Shown piece by piece: positions 26,483-35,550 of a stretch of 64,000 nucleotides of DNA. The first letter of the stretch is position 1, and each line of letters starts with the position of its first letter. Where the stretch lies: the NCBI RefSeq assembly GCF_031882575.1, contig NZ_CP134772.1, positions 2,623,001 through 2,687,000 on the forward strand, given 5' to 3'. The stretch is from Pseudomonas sp. VD-NE ins. Its GTDB lineage: Bacteria; Pseudomonadota; Gammaproteobacteria; Pseudomonadales; Pseudomonadaceae. A program made the position numbers and the translations under genes. The notes under the pieces are model-generated. The model made no database searches. It was not told the origin of the DNA and saw only the letters and a list, made by a program, of their open reading frames with translations.

Positions 26483-27757
26483 TTGAAAATCACCCGTGTC
26501 ACCGTGACCCCGATTGCTTTTCGCGATCCGCCGCTGCTCAACGCCAGTGGTATCCACGAACCCTTCGCCCTGCGTTCGATCATCGAGATCGAAAGCGACA
26601 ACGGCTACATCGGCCTCGGCGAAAGCTATGGCGATGCCCCGGCGCTGGCGATTCAGCAGCAGTTGCAGACGCAACTGATCGGCCTCGACCCGTTCAACCT
26701 CAACCAGTTGCGCGCCATCGTGCAGGCGACCGTCGCCGCGAATAAACCTGCCAGTCTCGCCGGTGCTGAACTGGCACCCGGTTCTCATGCCAGCAAAGCG
26801 GTGAGCAATGCCTACTCGGCGTTCGAAGTGGCGTTCCTCGATTTGCAGGCGCATTACCTGAACGTGCCGCTGGTGGACCTGCTCGGTGGCGCGATTCGTG
26901 ATGAAGTGCCGTTCAGCGCTTACCTGTTTTTCAAGTACACGCAGCATGTCGACTCGCCGTACAAACCTGACAACTGGGGTGAAGCACTCAGCGAGCAGCA
27001 GATCGTCGCGCAGGCTGCACGGATGATCGAGGCGTACGGTTTCAAGAGCATCAAGCTCAAGGCCGGCACGTTGCCGCCGGAGCATGAAGTGGCGTGCATC
27101 AAGGCGCTGAAAAAAGCCTTCCCCGGCTACCCGCTGCGCATCGATCCGAACGGCAACTGGTCACTGGAAACCTCGATTCGCATGGCCGAATTGCTCGGCG
27201 ATGATCTGCAGTATTACGAAGACCCGACCCCGGGCCTCGACGGCATGGCCGAGCTGCACAAACGCACCGGTCTGCCGCTGGCGACCAATATGGTGGTCAC
27301 CGATTTCGACGAATTCCGTCGCAGTGTTGCGCAAAACAGCGTGCAGATTGTTCTCGCCGACCACCATTACTGGGGCGGCCTGCGTGACACGCAGACGCTG
27401 GCGAAAATGTGCGATGTGTTCGGCGTTGGCGTGTCGATGCACTCCAACTCGCACCTGGGTATCAGCCTGATGGCGATGGCCCATGTGGCGGCGGCGGTGC
27501 CGAATCTGGATTACGCCTGCGATACGCATTACCCGTGGCAGGAGCCGGATGAAGAAGTAATCAAGGGCGGCAAGCTGCCGATTGTCGACGGTTGCGTGAA
27601 GATCACGCGATCACCGGGACTAGGGCTGGAGCTGGACCATGATCAGTTGGGCAAGCTGCATGATCAGTACCTGACCTGCGGAATTCGTCAGCGTGATGAT
27701 GTGCGGCAGATGCAGCGGTACAAGCCGGATTGGAGGGCGGTCAAACCGAGGTTTTGA
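26483..27757 (+). CDS. gudD: Enolase superfamily sugar-acid dehydratase, glucarate dehydratase type
   Basis: The 424-residue enzyme belongs to the glucarate dehydratase branch: base motif KLK (Lys191/Lys193), metal ligands Asp221 (RIDPNGNW) and Glu246 (YYEDPTPG), TNMVVTDF, Asp293 (LADHHYW) and His320 (MHSNSHLG). It should remove water from glucarate or a close aldarate to give a keto-deoxy product. It starts with TTG behind AGGAG. It is somewhat shorter than E. coli GudD (446), so a related substrate is possible. It is co-transcribed with the MFS gene. Confidence 0.83.
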   Translation: MKITRVTVTPIAFRDPPLLNASGIHEPFALRSIIEIESDNGYIGLGESYGDAPALAIQQQLQTQLIGLDPFNLNQLRAIVQATVAANKPASLAGAELAPGSHASKAVSNAYSAFEVAFLDLQAHYLNVPLVDLLGGAIRDEVPFSAYLFFKYTQHVDSPYKPDNWGEALSEQQIVAQAARMIEAYGFKSIKLKAGTLPPEHEVACIKALKKAFPGYPLRIDPNGNWSLETSIRMAELLGDDLQYYEDPTPGLDGMAELHKRTGLPLATNMVVTDFDEFRRSVAQNSVQIVLADHHYWGGLRDTQTLAKMCDVFGVGVSMHSNSHLGISLMAMAHVAAAVPNLDYACDTHYPWQEPDEEVIKGGKLPIVDGCVKITRSPGLGLELDHDQLGKLHDQYLTCGIRQRDDVRQMQRYKPDWRAVKPRF

Positions 27758-27772
27758 TGTCGTTCTCGCTGG

Positions 27773-27853
27773 CCTCTTCGCGAGCAAGCTCGCTCCCACA
27801 TTTGATCTGTGGCGTTCACAAATCCTTTGTGGGAGCGAGCTTGCTCGCGAAGG
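27773..27853. repeat. REP pair
   Basis: Inverted copies of CTCTTCGCGAGCAAGCTCGC at 27774-27800 and its complement at 27828-27853, between convergent genes. Confidence 0.85.
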
Positions 27854-27868
27854 GGGCGACTCATTCTT

Positions 27869-28753
27869 TCAGAGTGTATGCATCAACCAATCCCGAAACG
27901 CTTTCAGCGACGGCAAATTCTCATTGCGCGGCGGATACACTAGGTAATAGCTGCGGCGACTGGTAATTGGCTCACCCAGTTGCAGCAGTTCACCATTCAA
28001 CAACTCATCTTCGACCAGAATTCGCGGCACCAAGCCCACACCAATATTCGCCCGCACCGCTTGAATCAGGTGCGAGGTCATCTCGAAGCTCGGCCCGATG
28101 CGCATGCTGCGGTGCGGCAGACCCTGATGGCTGAACCATTCCGCCCACGCCTGGGCATTACTGCTGACATTGAGCAGCAGTTGCCCGGCGATTTGCTGTT
28201 CGGCGTCATCGCGCTCAGCATCGGACAGTTGCGCACTGGCGATCACCACCAGTTCCTCGGTGTGCAAGGGCAGGGCGGTCAATCCCGACCATTCACCGCC
28301 ACCGACGCAGATCGCCGCATCGATTTCGCTGGTATCGAAGTCGATTGCTTCGATCCGCGAATGGAGGTGCACGGTCATGCCCGGGTGCGCGGTGTAGAAA
28401 TCCTTGAGTCGCGGCAGCAACCATTTCGAACCGAAAGTCGGCAGCGTCGCCAGGCGCAAGCTGTGAATGCCCGAACCAAACGCCATCGCCTGCAAGGTCG
28501 CGCTGCGAATCTGCCCCAAAGCTTCGGCGAGTTCGCGTTGATACATACGCCCGACATCGGTCAGCACCACTTGCCGGCCTTCGCGAGTGAACAAACGCAT
28601 GCCGAGCATTTTCTCGAGAATCTGCACCTGACGGCTGACCGCACTCTGCGTCAGCGACAGTTCATGGGCGGCGCGGGTGTAGCTTTCATGGCGCGCGGCC
28701 GCCTCAAAGGCCAGCAATAACGACATGGAGGGTGTGAGCGTGCGCGGATTCAT
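27869..28753 (-). CDS. LysR family regulator (GcvA-like)
   Basis: The 294-residue regulator has the helix-turn-helix segment SYTRAAHELSLTQSAVSRQV and the GcvA-type effector start IHSLRLATLPTFGSKWLLPR. It diverges from the large ydiJ-like gene across 157 bp and is the obvious candidate regulator for it. Its start ATG at 28753 gives MNPRTLTPSMSLLLAFEAAA, as in the family. Confidence 0.87.
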   Translation of the reverse strand: MNPRTLTPSMSLLLAFEAAARHESYTRAAHELSLTQSAVSRQVQILEKMLGMRLFTREGRQVVLTDVGRMYQRELAEALGQIRSATLQAMAFGSGIHSLRLATLPTFGSKWLLPRLKDFYTAHPGMTVHLHSRIEAIDFDTSEIDAAICVGGGEWSGLTALPLHTEELVVIASAQLSDAERDDAEQQIAGQLLLNVSSNAQAWAEWFSHQGLPHRSMRIGPSFEMTSHLIQAVRANIGVGLVPRILVEDELLNGELLQLGEPITSRRSYYLVYPPRNENLPSLKAFRDWLMHTL

Positions 28754-28910
28754 TCGTAAAAGTCATCAATAGCGGGTCGAATTTACGGTTGTCCCGGCGT
28801 TCGCCAGCAATGAACATGGGCACCATGAGATGGCGGAGCCTGACGCAATCATTCGTTGCGTACAACTGTTTACCGCCACGCGGCCCGATTTGACCGAGAT
28901 AACCTGACCG

Positions 28911-31900
28911 ATGATTGCCCAGCTGTCCCCCGCCCAAGCCCTCACCAGCGATTACCAACAGTTCCTCAAAACCCTGAAAGCCAGCGGCTTTCGCGGTGAA
29001 ATCAGCGCTGACTACGCCAGCCGCGTGGTGCTGGCGACCGACAACTCGATCTACCAGCGCCTGCCGCAAGCGGCGGTGTTTCCGATGGACGCCGAGGATG
29101 TGGCGCGGGTCGCACAGTTGATCGCCGAGCCGGCGTTCCAGCAAGTAGTGATCACCCCGCGCGGCGGTGGCACTGGCACCAACGGCCAATCGCTGACCGA
29201 TGGCATCGTCGTCGATCTGTCGCGGCACATGAACCGCATCCTCGAAATCAACGTCGAGCAGCGCTGGGTGCGGGTGCAGGCCGGGGTGGTCAAGGATCAG
29301 CTCAACGCCGCGCTGAAATCCGCCGGGCTGTTTTTCGCCCCGGAACTGTCAACCTCCAACCGCGCCACCGTCGGCGGCATGATCAACACCGACGCTAGCG
29401 GCCAGGGCAGTTGCACCTACGGCAAGACCCGCGACCATGTGCTCGAACTCGACATGGTTTTGCGCGGCGGTGAGCGTTTGCACGGTTTGCCGCTTGAGGA
29501 AAGTGAGCTTGAAGCGCTGTGTGCCCGCGAAGATCGCGTCGGCGAAATCTATCGCTGTGCGCGGCAGATCATTGATGAGCAGGGTGACCTGATCAAAGAG
29601 CGTTTCCCCGATCTCAACCGTTGCCTGACCGGTTATGACCTGGCGCATCTGCGTGAGGCTGACCAGCGTTTCAACCTCAACAGCGTGCTGTGCGGTGCTG
29701 AAGGCTCGCTGGGTTTTGTCGTTGAGGCGCGGTTGAATGTGTTGCCGATTCCCAAGCACACGATGCTGGTGAACATCCGCTACGCCGGGTTCATGGACGC
29801 ACTGCGCGACGCCCGTGCCCTGATGGCGCTCAAGCCGTTGTCGATCGAAACCGTTGACTCGAAAGTGTTGTTGCTGGCGATGCAGGACATCGTCTGGCAC
29901 GGCGTCGCCGAGTATTTCCCGGAAAGTGCCGAGCGCCCGACGCTGGGCATCAATCTGGTTGAGTTTTGCGGTGATGATCCCGAAGATCTGCAACGCCGTG
30001 TCGAGGCGTTCATCGAGCACCTGACCTGCGATCAAACCGTTGAACGCCTGGGCCACACGCTCGCCGTTGGCCAAGCGGCGGTGAACAAGGTCTACGGCAT
30101 GCGTAAACGTGCGGTGGGCCTGCTCGGCAACGTCGCCGGTGAAGCGCGGCCGCAGCCGTTTGTCGAAGACACTGCCGTACCGCCGCAGCACCTGGCCGAA
30201 TACATTGCCGAGTTGCGCGACCTGCTCGACAGCCACGGTTTGCAGTACGGCATGTTCGGTCATGTCGATGCAGGCGTGCTGCACGTGCGGCCGATCCTCG
30301 ACATGAAAGACTCGCAGCAAGCGGCGCTGGTGCGCCCGGTGTCCGATGGCGTTGCGGCGCTGACCCAGCGTTACGGTGGCCTGTTGTGGGGCGAGCACGG
30401 CAAAGGCTTGCGTTCGGAATATGCCCCGGCGTTTTTCGGCGAGTTGTATCCGGCACTGCAAGCGCTGAAAGCTGCGTTCGACCCGTTCAACCAGTTCAAC
30501 CCGGGAAAGATCGCCACCCCGGCCAACACCGGCGCGGCGCTGCTGAAAATCGACGAAGTCACTTTGCGTGGTGAGCTGGATCGGCAGATCGACGAAAAAG
30601 TCTGGCAGGACTACGGCGCCGCGATGCATTGCAATGGCAACGGCGCCTGTTACAACTTCGATCCCGATGACGCCATGTGCCCGTCGTGGAAAGCCACCCG
30701 CGAACGCGCGCAATCGCCCAAGGGCCGCGCCTCGTTGATCCGCGAATGGCTGCGTTTGCAGGGCGAGGCGGGTGTCGACGTGTTGTCCGATGCGATTCGC
30801 AAGCCGGCGCTTTTCAGCACGCTGTGGCAGCGCTGGCGCAACAGCCGTGCGCAGGCCGAGGACTTCTCGCACGAAGTTTATGACGCCATGGCCGGTTGCC
30901 TGGCGTGCAAATCCTGCGCGGGACAGTGCCCGGTGAAGGTCAATGTGCCGGAGTTTCGTTCGCGCTTTCTTGAGCTGTATCACAGCCGTTATCTGCGCCC
31001 GGCGCGGGATTATCTGATCGCCTCGCTGGAATACAGCATTCCGTACATGGCGCGGATTCCGGCGCTGTACAACGGGTTGATGGGCGCTTCATTCATTCGC
31101 AGCTTGCTGGAACGGGTCGGCGGCATGATCGATGTGCCGTTGCTCAGTCGCTTTGATTTTCATGCGGCAATGCGCCGTTGGCAGGTGCAAGCGGCGAAGG
31201 TTTCGACGTTGTCGGCGCTGACCGAGGCCCAACGTGCGCGCAGCGTGGTCATCGTGCAGGACGCCTTCACGCGTTACTTCGAAGCGCCGCTGTTGGCCGA
31301 TCTGGTCGAGTTGATTTCGCGTCTGGGTTATCAGGTGTATCTCGCACCGTTCAGCGCCAACGGCAAACCGCTGCACGTGCAGGGCTTCCTCTCGGCGTTC
31401 AACCGCGCGGCGCTGCGCAATGCTCGGCAACTGCGTGAATTGGCCGATGTGGGCGTGCCGTTGCTGGGCCTCGATCCTGCCATGACGCTGGTGTATCGCC
31501 AGGAATACCTGAAAGTGCCGGGCATGGAGCAATGCCCGGAAGTGGCGCTGGTGCAGGAGTGGTTGCTCAAGGTGATGCCAGAGCAGGCGGCGCAGGATAA
31601 AAGCGCAGCGTTCCGCTTGCTCGCCCATTGCACCGAGAAAACCAACGCCCCGGCCGCGACTCGCCAGTGGGAGCAGGTGTTCGAACGCGCCGGTTTGAAA
31701 CTGGCCACCCAGGCCACTGGTTGCTGCGGCATGTCCGGCACTTACGGCCACGAAGCGCGCAATCGCCAAACCTCAGTGGTGATCTACGAGCAGTCGTGGG
31801 CACGTCAGGTGGACGCGCCGGCGGAGCAGGGTGAAGCACTGGCGACCGGTTATTCCTGCCGCAGTCAGGTCAAGCGCCAGTCGGATCTGGCACTGCGTCA

Positions 31901-31937
31901 TCCGTTGCAGGTGCTGCTTGAGGTTCAACGTCGCTGA
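28911..31937 (+). CDS. ydiJ: D-2-hydroxyglutarate dehydrogenase, FAD/Fe-S (YdiJ family)
   Basis: The 1008-residue enzyme combines an FAD-binding domain (about 40-270; TPRGGGTGTNGQSLTDG), an FAD-linked oxidase C-terminal domain (to about 545; FGHVDAGVLHVRP), and a Fe-S part with a first cluster around CNGNGACYNF, a second at CLACKSCAGQCPVKVN, and a C-terminal CCG-type motif ATGCCGMSGTYG. It oxidises D-2-hydroxyglutarate, passing electrons to the respiratory chain or another acceptor. The gene faces a GcvA-like LysR. Its last 68 bp overlap the convergent pqiA-type gene. Confidence 0.9.
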   Translation: MIAQLSPAQALTSDYQQFLKTLKASGFRGEISADYASRVVLATDNSIYQRLPQAAVFPMDAEDVARVAQLIAEPAFQQVVITPRGGGTGTNGQSLTDGIVVDLSRHMNRILEINVEQRWVRVQAGVVKDQLNAALKSAGLFFAPELSTSNRATVGGMINTDASGQGSCTYGKTRDHVLELDMVLRGGERLHGLPLEESELEALCAREDRVGEIYRCARQIIDEQGDLIKERFPDLNRCLTGYDLAHLREADQRFNLNSVLCGAEGSLGFVVEARLNVLPIPKHTMLVNIRYAGFMDALRDARALMALKPLSIETVDSKVLLLAMQDIVWHGVAEYFPESAERPTLGINLVEFCGDDPEDLQRRVEAFIEHLTCDQTVERLGHTLAVGQAAVNKVYGMRKRAVGLLGNVAGEARPQPFVEDTAVPPQHLAEYIAELRDLLDSHGLQYGMFGHVDAGVLHVRPILDMKDSQQAALVRPVSDGVAALTQRYGGLLWGEHGKGLRSEYAPAFFGELYPALQALKAAFDPFNQFNPGKIATPANTGAALLKIDEVTLRGELDRQIDEKVWQDYGAAMHCNGNGACYNFDPDDAMCPSWKATRERAQSPKGRASLIREWLRLQGEAGVDVLSDAIRKPALFSTLWQRWRNSRAQAEDFSHEVYDAMAGCLACKSCAGQCPVKVNVPEFRSRFLELYHSRYLRPARDYLIASLEYSIPYMARIPALYNGLMGASFIRSLLERVGGMIDVPLLSRFDFHAAMRRWQVQAAKVSTLSALTEAQRARSVVIVQDAFTRYFEAPLLADLVELISRLGYQVYLAPFSANGKPLHVQGFLSAFNRAALRNARQLRELADVGVPLLGLDPAMTLVYRQEYLKVPGMEQCPEVALVQEWLLKVMPEQAAQDKSAAFRLLAHCTEKTNAPAATRQWEQVFERAGLKLATQATGCCGMSGTYGHEARNRQTSVVIYEQSWARQVDAPAEQGEALATGYSCRSQVKRQSDLALRHPLQVLLEVQRR

Positions 31938-32556
31938 GGTCGTCGCCCGTGTCCTGGTCCCAGATCAGGCGCGGGTCGAAGCTCATCGCCGCGAGCATGG
32001 TGAACACCACGACCAGGCCGAAAAACAGAATGCCCGGTCGTGGCTCGATATCGCCCAGCGCCTGAAACTTCACCAATGCTGCGACCAGCGCCACCACCAG
32101 CACGTCGAGCATCGACCAATAGCCGATCAGCTCGACGAAGCGGAACAGCTTCGAGCGCTCCTTGCGCGCCCAGGCGCTGTCGCGCTGCACGGTCATCAGC
32201 AGCAACGTCAGGGCGACGAACTTGACTCCCGGCACGGCGATACTGGCGATGAAAATGATCAGGGCGATGTCCCACGCGCCGTGTTCCCAGAACTCCAGCA
32301 CACCGCTCATGATCGTGCTGTCGGCGCCGCTGCCGAGCATGGTGGTGTTCATCACCGGCAACAGATTGGCCGGCACGTAAAACGCCAGCGCCGCGAGCAT
32401 GTAGGCCCAGGTGCGGGTCAGTGAATTGGTCTTGCGCCGATGCAGCGGCGCATCGCAGCGCGGGCACTCATGCGGTTCGTCGGTCATGTCGCAGGCCAGC
32501 CCGCAGCTGTGGCACAGGCACAGATTGAGTTCGCTGGCGGTCGGTAGCCGTTTCAT
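31870..32556 (-). CDS. pqiA: PqiA-family (paraquat-inducible) membrane protein, second copy
   Basis: The 228-residue protein has an N-terminal zinc ribbon (CHSCGLAC and CPRCDAPL, about residues 15-40) and four membrane helices starting YMLAALAFYVPANLLPVMN, the PqiA/LetA half-module. PqiA and LetA cooperate with MCE tunnel proteins in lipid transfer between membranes. Its ATG overlaps the stop of the first pqiA gene by four bases. Unusually its 3' end runs 68 bp into ydiJ and no pqiB gene follows. Confidence 0.85.
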   Translation of the reverse strand: MKRLPTASELNLCLCHSCGLACDMTDEPHECPRCDAPLHRRKTNSLTRTWAYMLAALAFYVPANLLPVMNTTMLGSGADSTIMSGVLEFWEHGAWDIALIIFIASIAVPGVKFVALTLLLMTVQRDSAWARKERSKLFRFVELIGYWSMLDVLVVALVAALVKFQALGDIEPRPGILFFGLVVVFTMLAAMSFDPRLIWDQDTGDDLSDVEPQAAPATDDAVPDPTGA

Positions 32557-33149
32557 AGAATGTCCCAAAGGTCGCGGATGTCGCGGCCGGCAATCCTGAT
32601 CATCATCAGGCTCAGCACGGCCAGCGCGAACAGGCCGATACCGGGCAACACATCGAGCAGTCCCGCCAGTTTGAACACCGCCACCATCGCCCCCAGCAAG
32701 CACACTTCGAGCATGCTCCACGGCCGCAAGGTTTCCAGCCAGCGCATGCACAACTTGAAGCCCGGAGCACGTCGCGATGACAGCGCGAAGCTGAGCACCC
32801 AGATCAGCAGCACCAGTTGAAACGCCGGGGCAATGATGATCGAAATCGCCGCGACCATCGCCATGAACGTGATCGGCCCCTGACTCAGCGCCAGCACCGA
32901 ATCCCATAGCGTCGCGCTGTTTTTCAGGCCCTTGAGGCTGATGCTCATCACCGGGTAGAAGTTGGCGAACAGCCACAGCATCGCCGCCGTGAACGTCAGG
33001 GCCAGGCGCTGTTCGACAGTCAAACCGTTGAAGCGCTGGAGCACGCCGCCGCAACGTACGCACGAGGTTTTCTGGTGTTTGGCCAGCACGACTTTTTCGT
33101 ACACGCAGTCGCAGTGCTCGCAGATGATCAGGTGTTCGGTGTTGACCAT
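32553..33149 (-). CDS. pqiA: PqiA-family membrane protein, first copy
   Basis: The 198-residue protein has a zinc ribbon (CEHCDCVY and CVRCGG) and four helices beginning LFANFYPVMSISL, another PqiA half-module. In E. coli the two halves form one LetA or PqiA polypeptide of about 420 residues; here they are separate, coupled genes. Start at ATG 33149. The pair would form the inner-membrane part of a lipid-transfer system whose MCE partner is encoded elsewhere. Confidence 0.85.
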   Translation of the reverse strand: MVNTEHLIICEHCDCVYEKVVLAKHQKTSCVRCGGVLQRFNGLTVEQRLALTFTAAMLWLFANFYPVMSISLKGLKNSATLWDSVLALSQGPITFMAMVAAISIIIAPAFQLVLLIWVLSFALSSRRAPGFKLCMRWLETLRPWSMLEVCLLGAMVAVFKLAGLLDVLPGIGLFALAVLSLMMIRIAGRDIRDLWDIL

Positions 33150-33355
33150 GGACAACGCTCGACAGCAGCCGCAAGGGCAGGGGACTTGATCACTATAGAA
33201 GCCTGAGGCTATTGGGCAACTTGCTCGGCTGAGGTTTTCTGAGAATCACTATCGATTGAGCTTGGGTTTTTGCTGATTATTGTTATAAGGTAACGCGAAT
33301 TTTCAGGGGTGGTCATTCTGCCACCCGGTGTTATCCCTTCGATTGCGAAACGCTC

Positions 33356-34525
33356 ATGACGATTGTGCTCCCTCGTTCTGCCCCGTTGGCCACTGGCCGG
33401 CTGCTGTCCATTGACGCCCTCAGAGGTCTGGTGATTCTGTTCATGCTGCTGGACCACGTGCGCGAAACCTTTTTGCTGCACCGCCAGGTCAACGACCCGA
33501 TGGACATTGCCAGCACTGAACCGGCACTGTTTTTCAGCCGCACGTTGGCGCATCTGTGTGCACCGGTGTTCGTACTGCTGACCGGATTGTCGGCGTGGTT
33601 GTTCGGCGAAAAGTACGCGGGCAAGGCCGATGTCAGTGCGTTTCTGTTCAAGCGCGGTCTGTTTCTGGTGGTGCTGGAGTTCACGCTGGTGAACTTCGCG
33701 TGGACCTTTCAGCTGCCACCGAGTGTGATTTATCTGCAAGTGATCTGGGCGATCGGTTTGAGCATGATCGCCTTGTCGCTGCTGGTCTGGCTGCCGCGCG
33801 GGTTGTTGCTGACGTTGAGTCTGACGATCATCGCCGGACACAACCTGCTCGACGCAGTGCATTTCCCGGTGGAGTCGGCGCTGCATGTGCCGTGGGCGAT
33901 TTTGCATGATCGCGGCTGGATCGACGTCAGCGACAACCTTCGTCTGCGCACCTCCTATCCGCTGTTGCCGTGGATAGGCGTGATCGGTCTGGGCTATGCG
34001 CTGGGGCCGTGGTTTGCTCGCGGCGTTGAAGCGGGTTTGCGTCAGTGGCAACTGCTGATCGCGGGTAGCGCAGGACTGCTTGGCTTTGTCGGGCTGCGGC
34101 TGATCAACGGCTATGGCGAGAAACCGTGGGCCGTGGGCGATACGTCGGTGCAAACCCTGATGAGTTTTTTCAACATCACCAAGTACCCGCCGTCGTTGTT
34201 GTTTATCGCGCTGACCGTCAGCGCTGGGTTGTTGCTGCTATTGGCATTCGAACGCTTGCAGGATCGTCGCTGGATTCGCGGGCTGACCGTATTCGGTTCG
34301 GCGCCGATGTTTTTCTACCTGCTGCATCTGTACACATTGAAGGTGTTGTACCTGATCGGCGCGGCCTTGTTCGGGCTGAATCAGGGCAGCTATTTCGGTT
34401 TTTCGTCCGTCTCGGCAATCTGGCTGGCCGCAGTCATTCTGGCGATTGTGCTGTTCCCGGCCGTACGCTGGTTCTCGGCATTGAAGGCCCGCCGCCGCGA
34501 CATTGCCTGGCTGAAGTACCTGTAA
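33356..34525 (+). CDS. DUF1624/HGSNAT-like membrane acyltransferase
   Basis: The 389-residue protein has about ten helices and begins with the motif RLLSIDALRGLVILFMLLDH, the arginine-glycine signature of heparan-alpha-glucosaminide N-acetyltransferase-like proteins. Further family features are the SRTLAHLCAPVFVLLTGLSA stretch and FFNITKYPPSLLFIALT. Such proteins transfer acyl groups across the membrane to cell-envelope sugars; the substrate here is unknown. It is a single gene with its ATG at 33356. Confidence 0.8.
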   Translation: MTIVLPRSAPLATGRLLSIDALRGLVILFMLLDHVRETFLLHRQVNDPMDIASTEPALFFSRTLAHLCAPVFVLLTGLSAWLFGEKYAGKADVSAFLFKRGLFLVVLEFTLVNFAWTFQLPPSVIYLQVIWAIGLSMIALSLLVWLPRGLLLTLSLTIIAGHNLLDAVHFPVESALHVPWAILHDRGWIDVSDNLRLRTSYPLLPWIGVIGLGYALGPWFARGVEAGLRQWQLLIAGSAGLLGFVGLRLINGYGEKPWAVGDTSVQTLMSFFNITKYPPSLLFIALTVSAGLLLLLAFERLQDRRWIRGLTVFGSAPMFFYLLHLYTLKVLYLIGAALFGLNQGSYFGFSSVSAIWLAAVILAIVLFPAVRWFSALKARRRDIAWLKYL

Positions 34526-34528
34526 GCG

Positions 34529-35419
34529 CTAGTGCCGGTTGCGCACGAAGTCGATAAACGCCTTCAGCGCTGCCGGCACATGACGGCGGCTCGGGTAGTA
34601 CAGGTGCAGACCCGGATAGTACGGGCACCAGTCAGTCAGTACTTGCACAAGGCGCCCGCGGGCGAGGTGTTCGCTGACCATGTCTTCGAACACATAGGCC
34701 AGGCCCAGCCCTTGCAGCGCGGGCCCGACCATCAGGCTGACATCGCCAAGAGTCAGCGGGCCATTGACTTCGATTTCCTGGGCGATGCCGCCGCGCTCGA
34801 GCTCCCAGCGATACATCGAACCGCTGGGGTAACGGTGGCGGATGCACGGCAGTGCGTGCAGGTCCTCGGGTTTTTGCGGTGCCGCGTGGCGCTCGAAAAA
34901 TGCCGGTGAACCGACCACCACCGAGCGCATCGTCGGGCCAATCGGCAGCGACACCATGTCGGCCTCCAGGCGATCGCCGAAGCGCACACCGGCATCGAAG
35001 CCGTTGGCGACGATGTCCAGCAGCGCATCGCTCTCGACCACTTCCAGACGAATGTCCGGGTACAGCTGCAAAAACTCACTGGCAATCGGCAGCAACACCA
35101 GTTCGCAGGCTTGCCGCCCCGAGGTGATGCGCAAGTTGCCCGAGGGTTTATCGCGGAAATGGTTGAGATCTTCCAGCGCATCGTCGATGTCGCGGAATGC
35201 CGGTTTCAGTCGGGCATACAGGCGCTCGCCAGCCTCGGTCAATGCCACGCTGCGAGTGGTGCGATTGAACAGCCGCACGCCAAGACGATTCTCTAGTGCC
35301 TTTACCGAATGGCTTAACGCGGACGGCGTCAGGCCTAGCTCGATTGCCGCTTTGCTGAAATTCAACTGCTGAGCGGTGCAGAGGAATACCGAAAGATCTG
35401 CCGCTGAAGGGGTTTTCAT
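34529..35419 (-). CDS. LysR family regulator
   Basis: The 296-residue regulator has a HTH (about 1-60; LNFSKAAIELGLTPSALSHS) and a CrgA-like effector domain with PSGNLRITSGRQACELVL and DAGVRFGDRLEADMVS. It diverges from an SDR gene; a T-N11-A dyad (35422-35436) overlaps its own ribosome-site region, which points to autoregulation and control of the SDR gene. Confidence 0.87.
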   Translation of the reverse strand: MKTPSAADLSVFLCTAQQLNFSKAAIELGLTPSALSHSVKALENRLGVRLFNRTTRSVALTEAGERLYARLKPAFRDIDDALEDLNHFRDKPSGNLRITSGRQACELVLLPIASEFLQLYPDIRLEVVESDALLDIVANGFDAGVRFGDRLEADMVSLPIGPTMRSVVVGSPAFFERHAAPQKPEDLHALPCIRHRYPSGSMYRWELERGGIAQEIEVNGPLTLGDVSLMVGPALQGLGLAYVFEDMVSEHLARGRLVQVLTDWCPYYPGLHLYYPSRRHVPAALKAFIDFVRNRH

Positions 35420-35421
35420 CT

Positions 35422-35436
35422 GTGAATACCTTTCAC
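35422..35436. promoter_or_regulatory. LysR-type operator GTGAA-N5-TTCAC
   Basis: A perfect inverted repeat with T and A eleven bases apart lies just three bases upstream of the LysR ATG and 115 bp upstream of the SDR start. Confidence 0.5.
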
Positions 35437-35550
35437 AAAGTCATGCAAGATTGCTGGGATTATCACACCAGTAACACGACCTTAAAGTCGCATCAACTCA
35501 TCAAGAAGACCCCGGTACCACCGTCAGGGTCGCAGACAGGAGGAGTTGAT

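Noticed and set aside
29349..30983. 544-codon minus-strand frame opposite ydiJ
   Set aside because: Lies wholly within the dehydrogenase gene and has no recognisable protein features.
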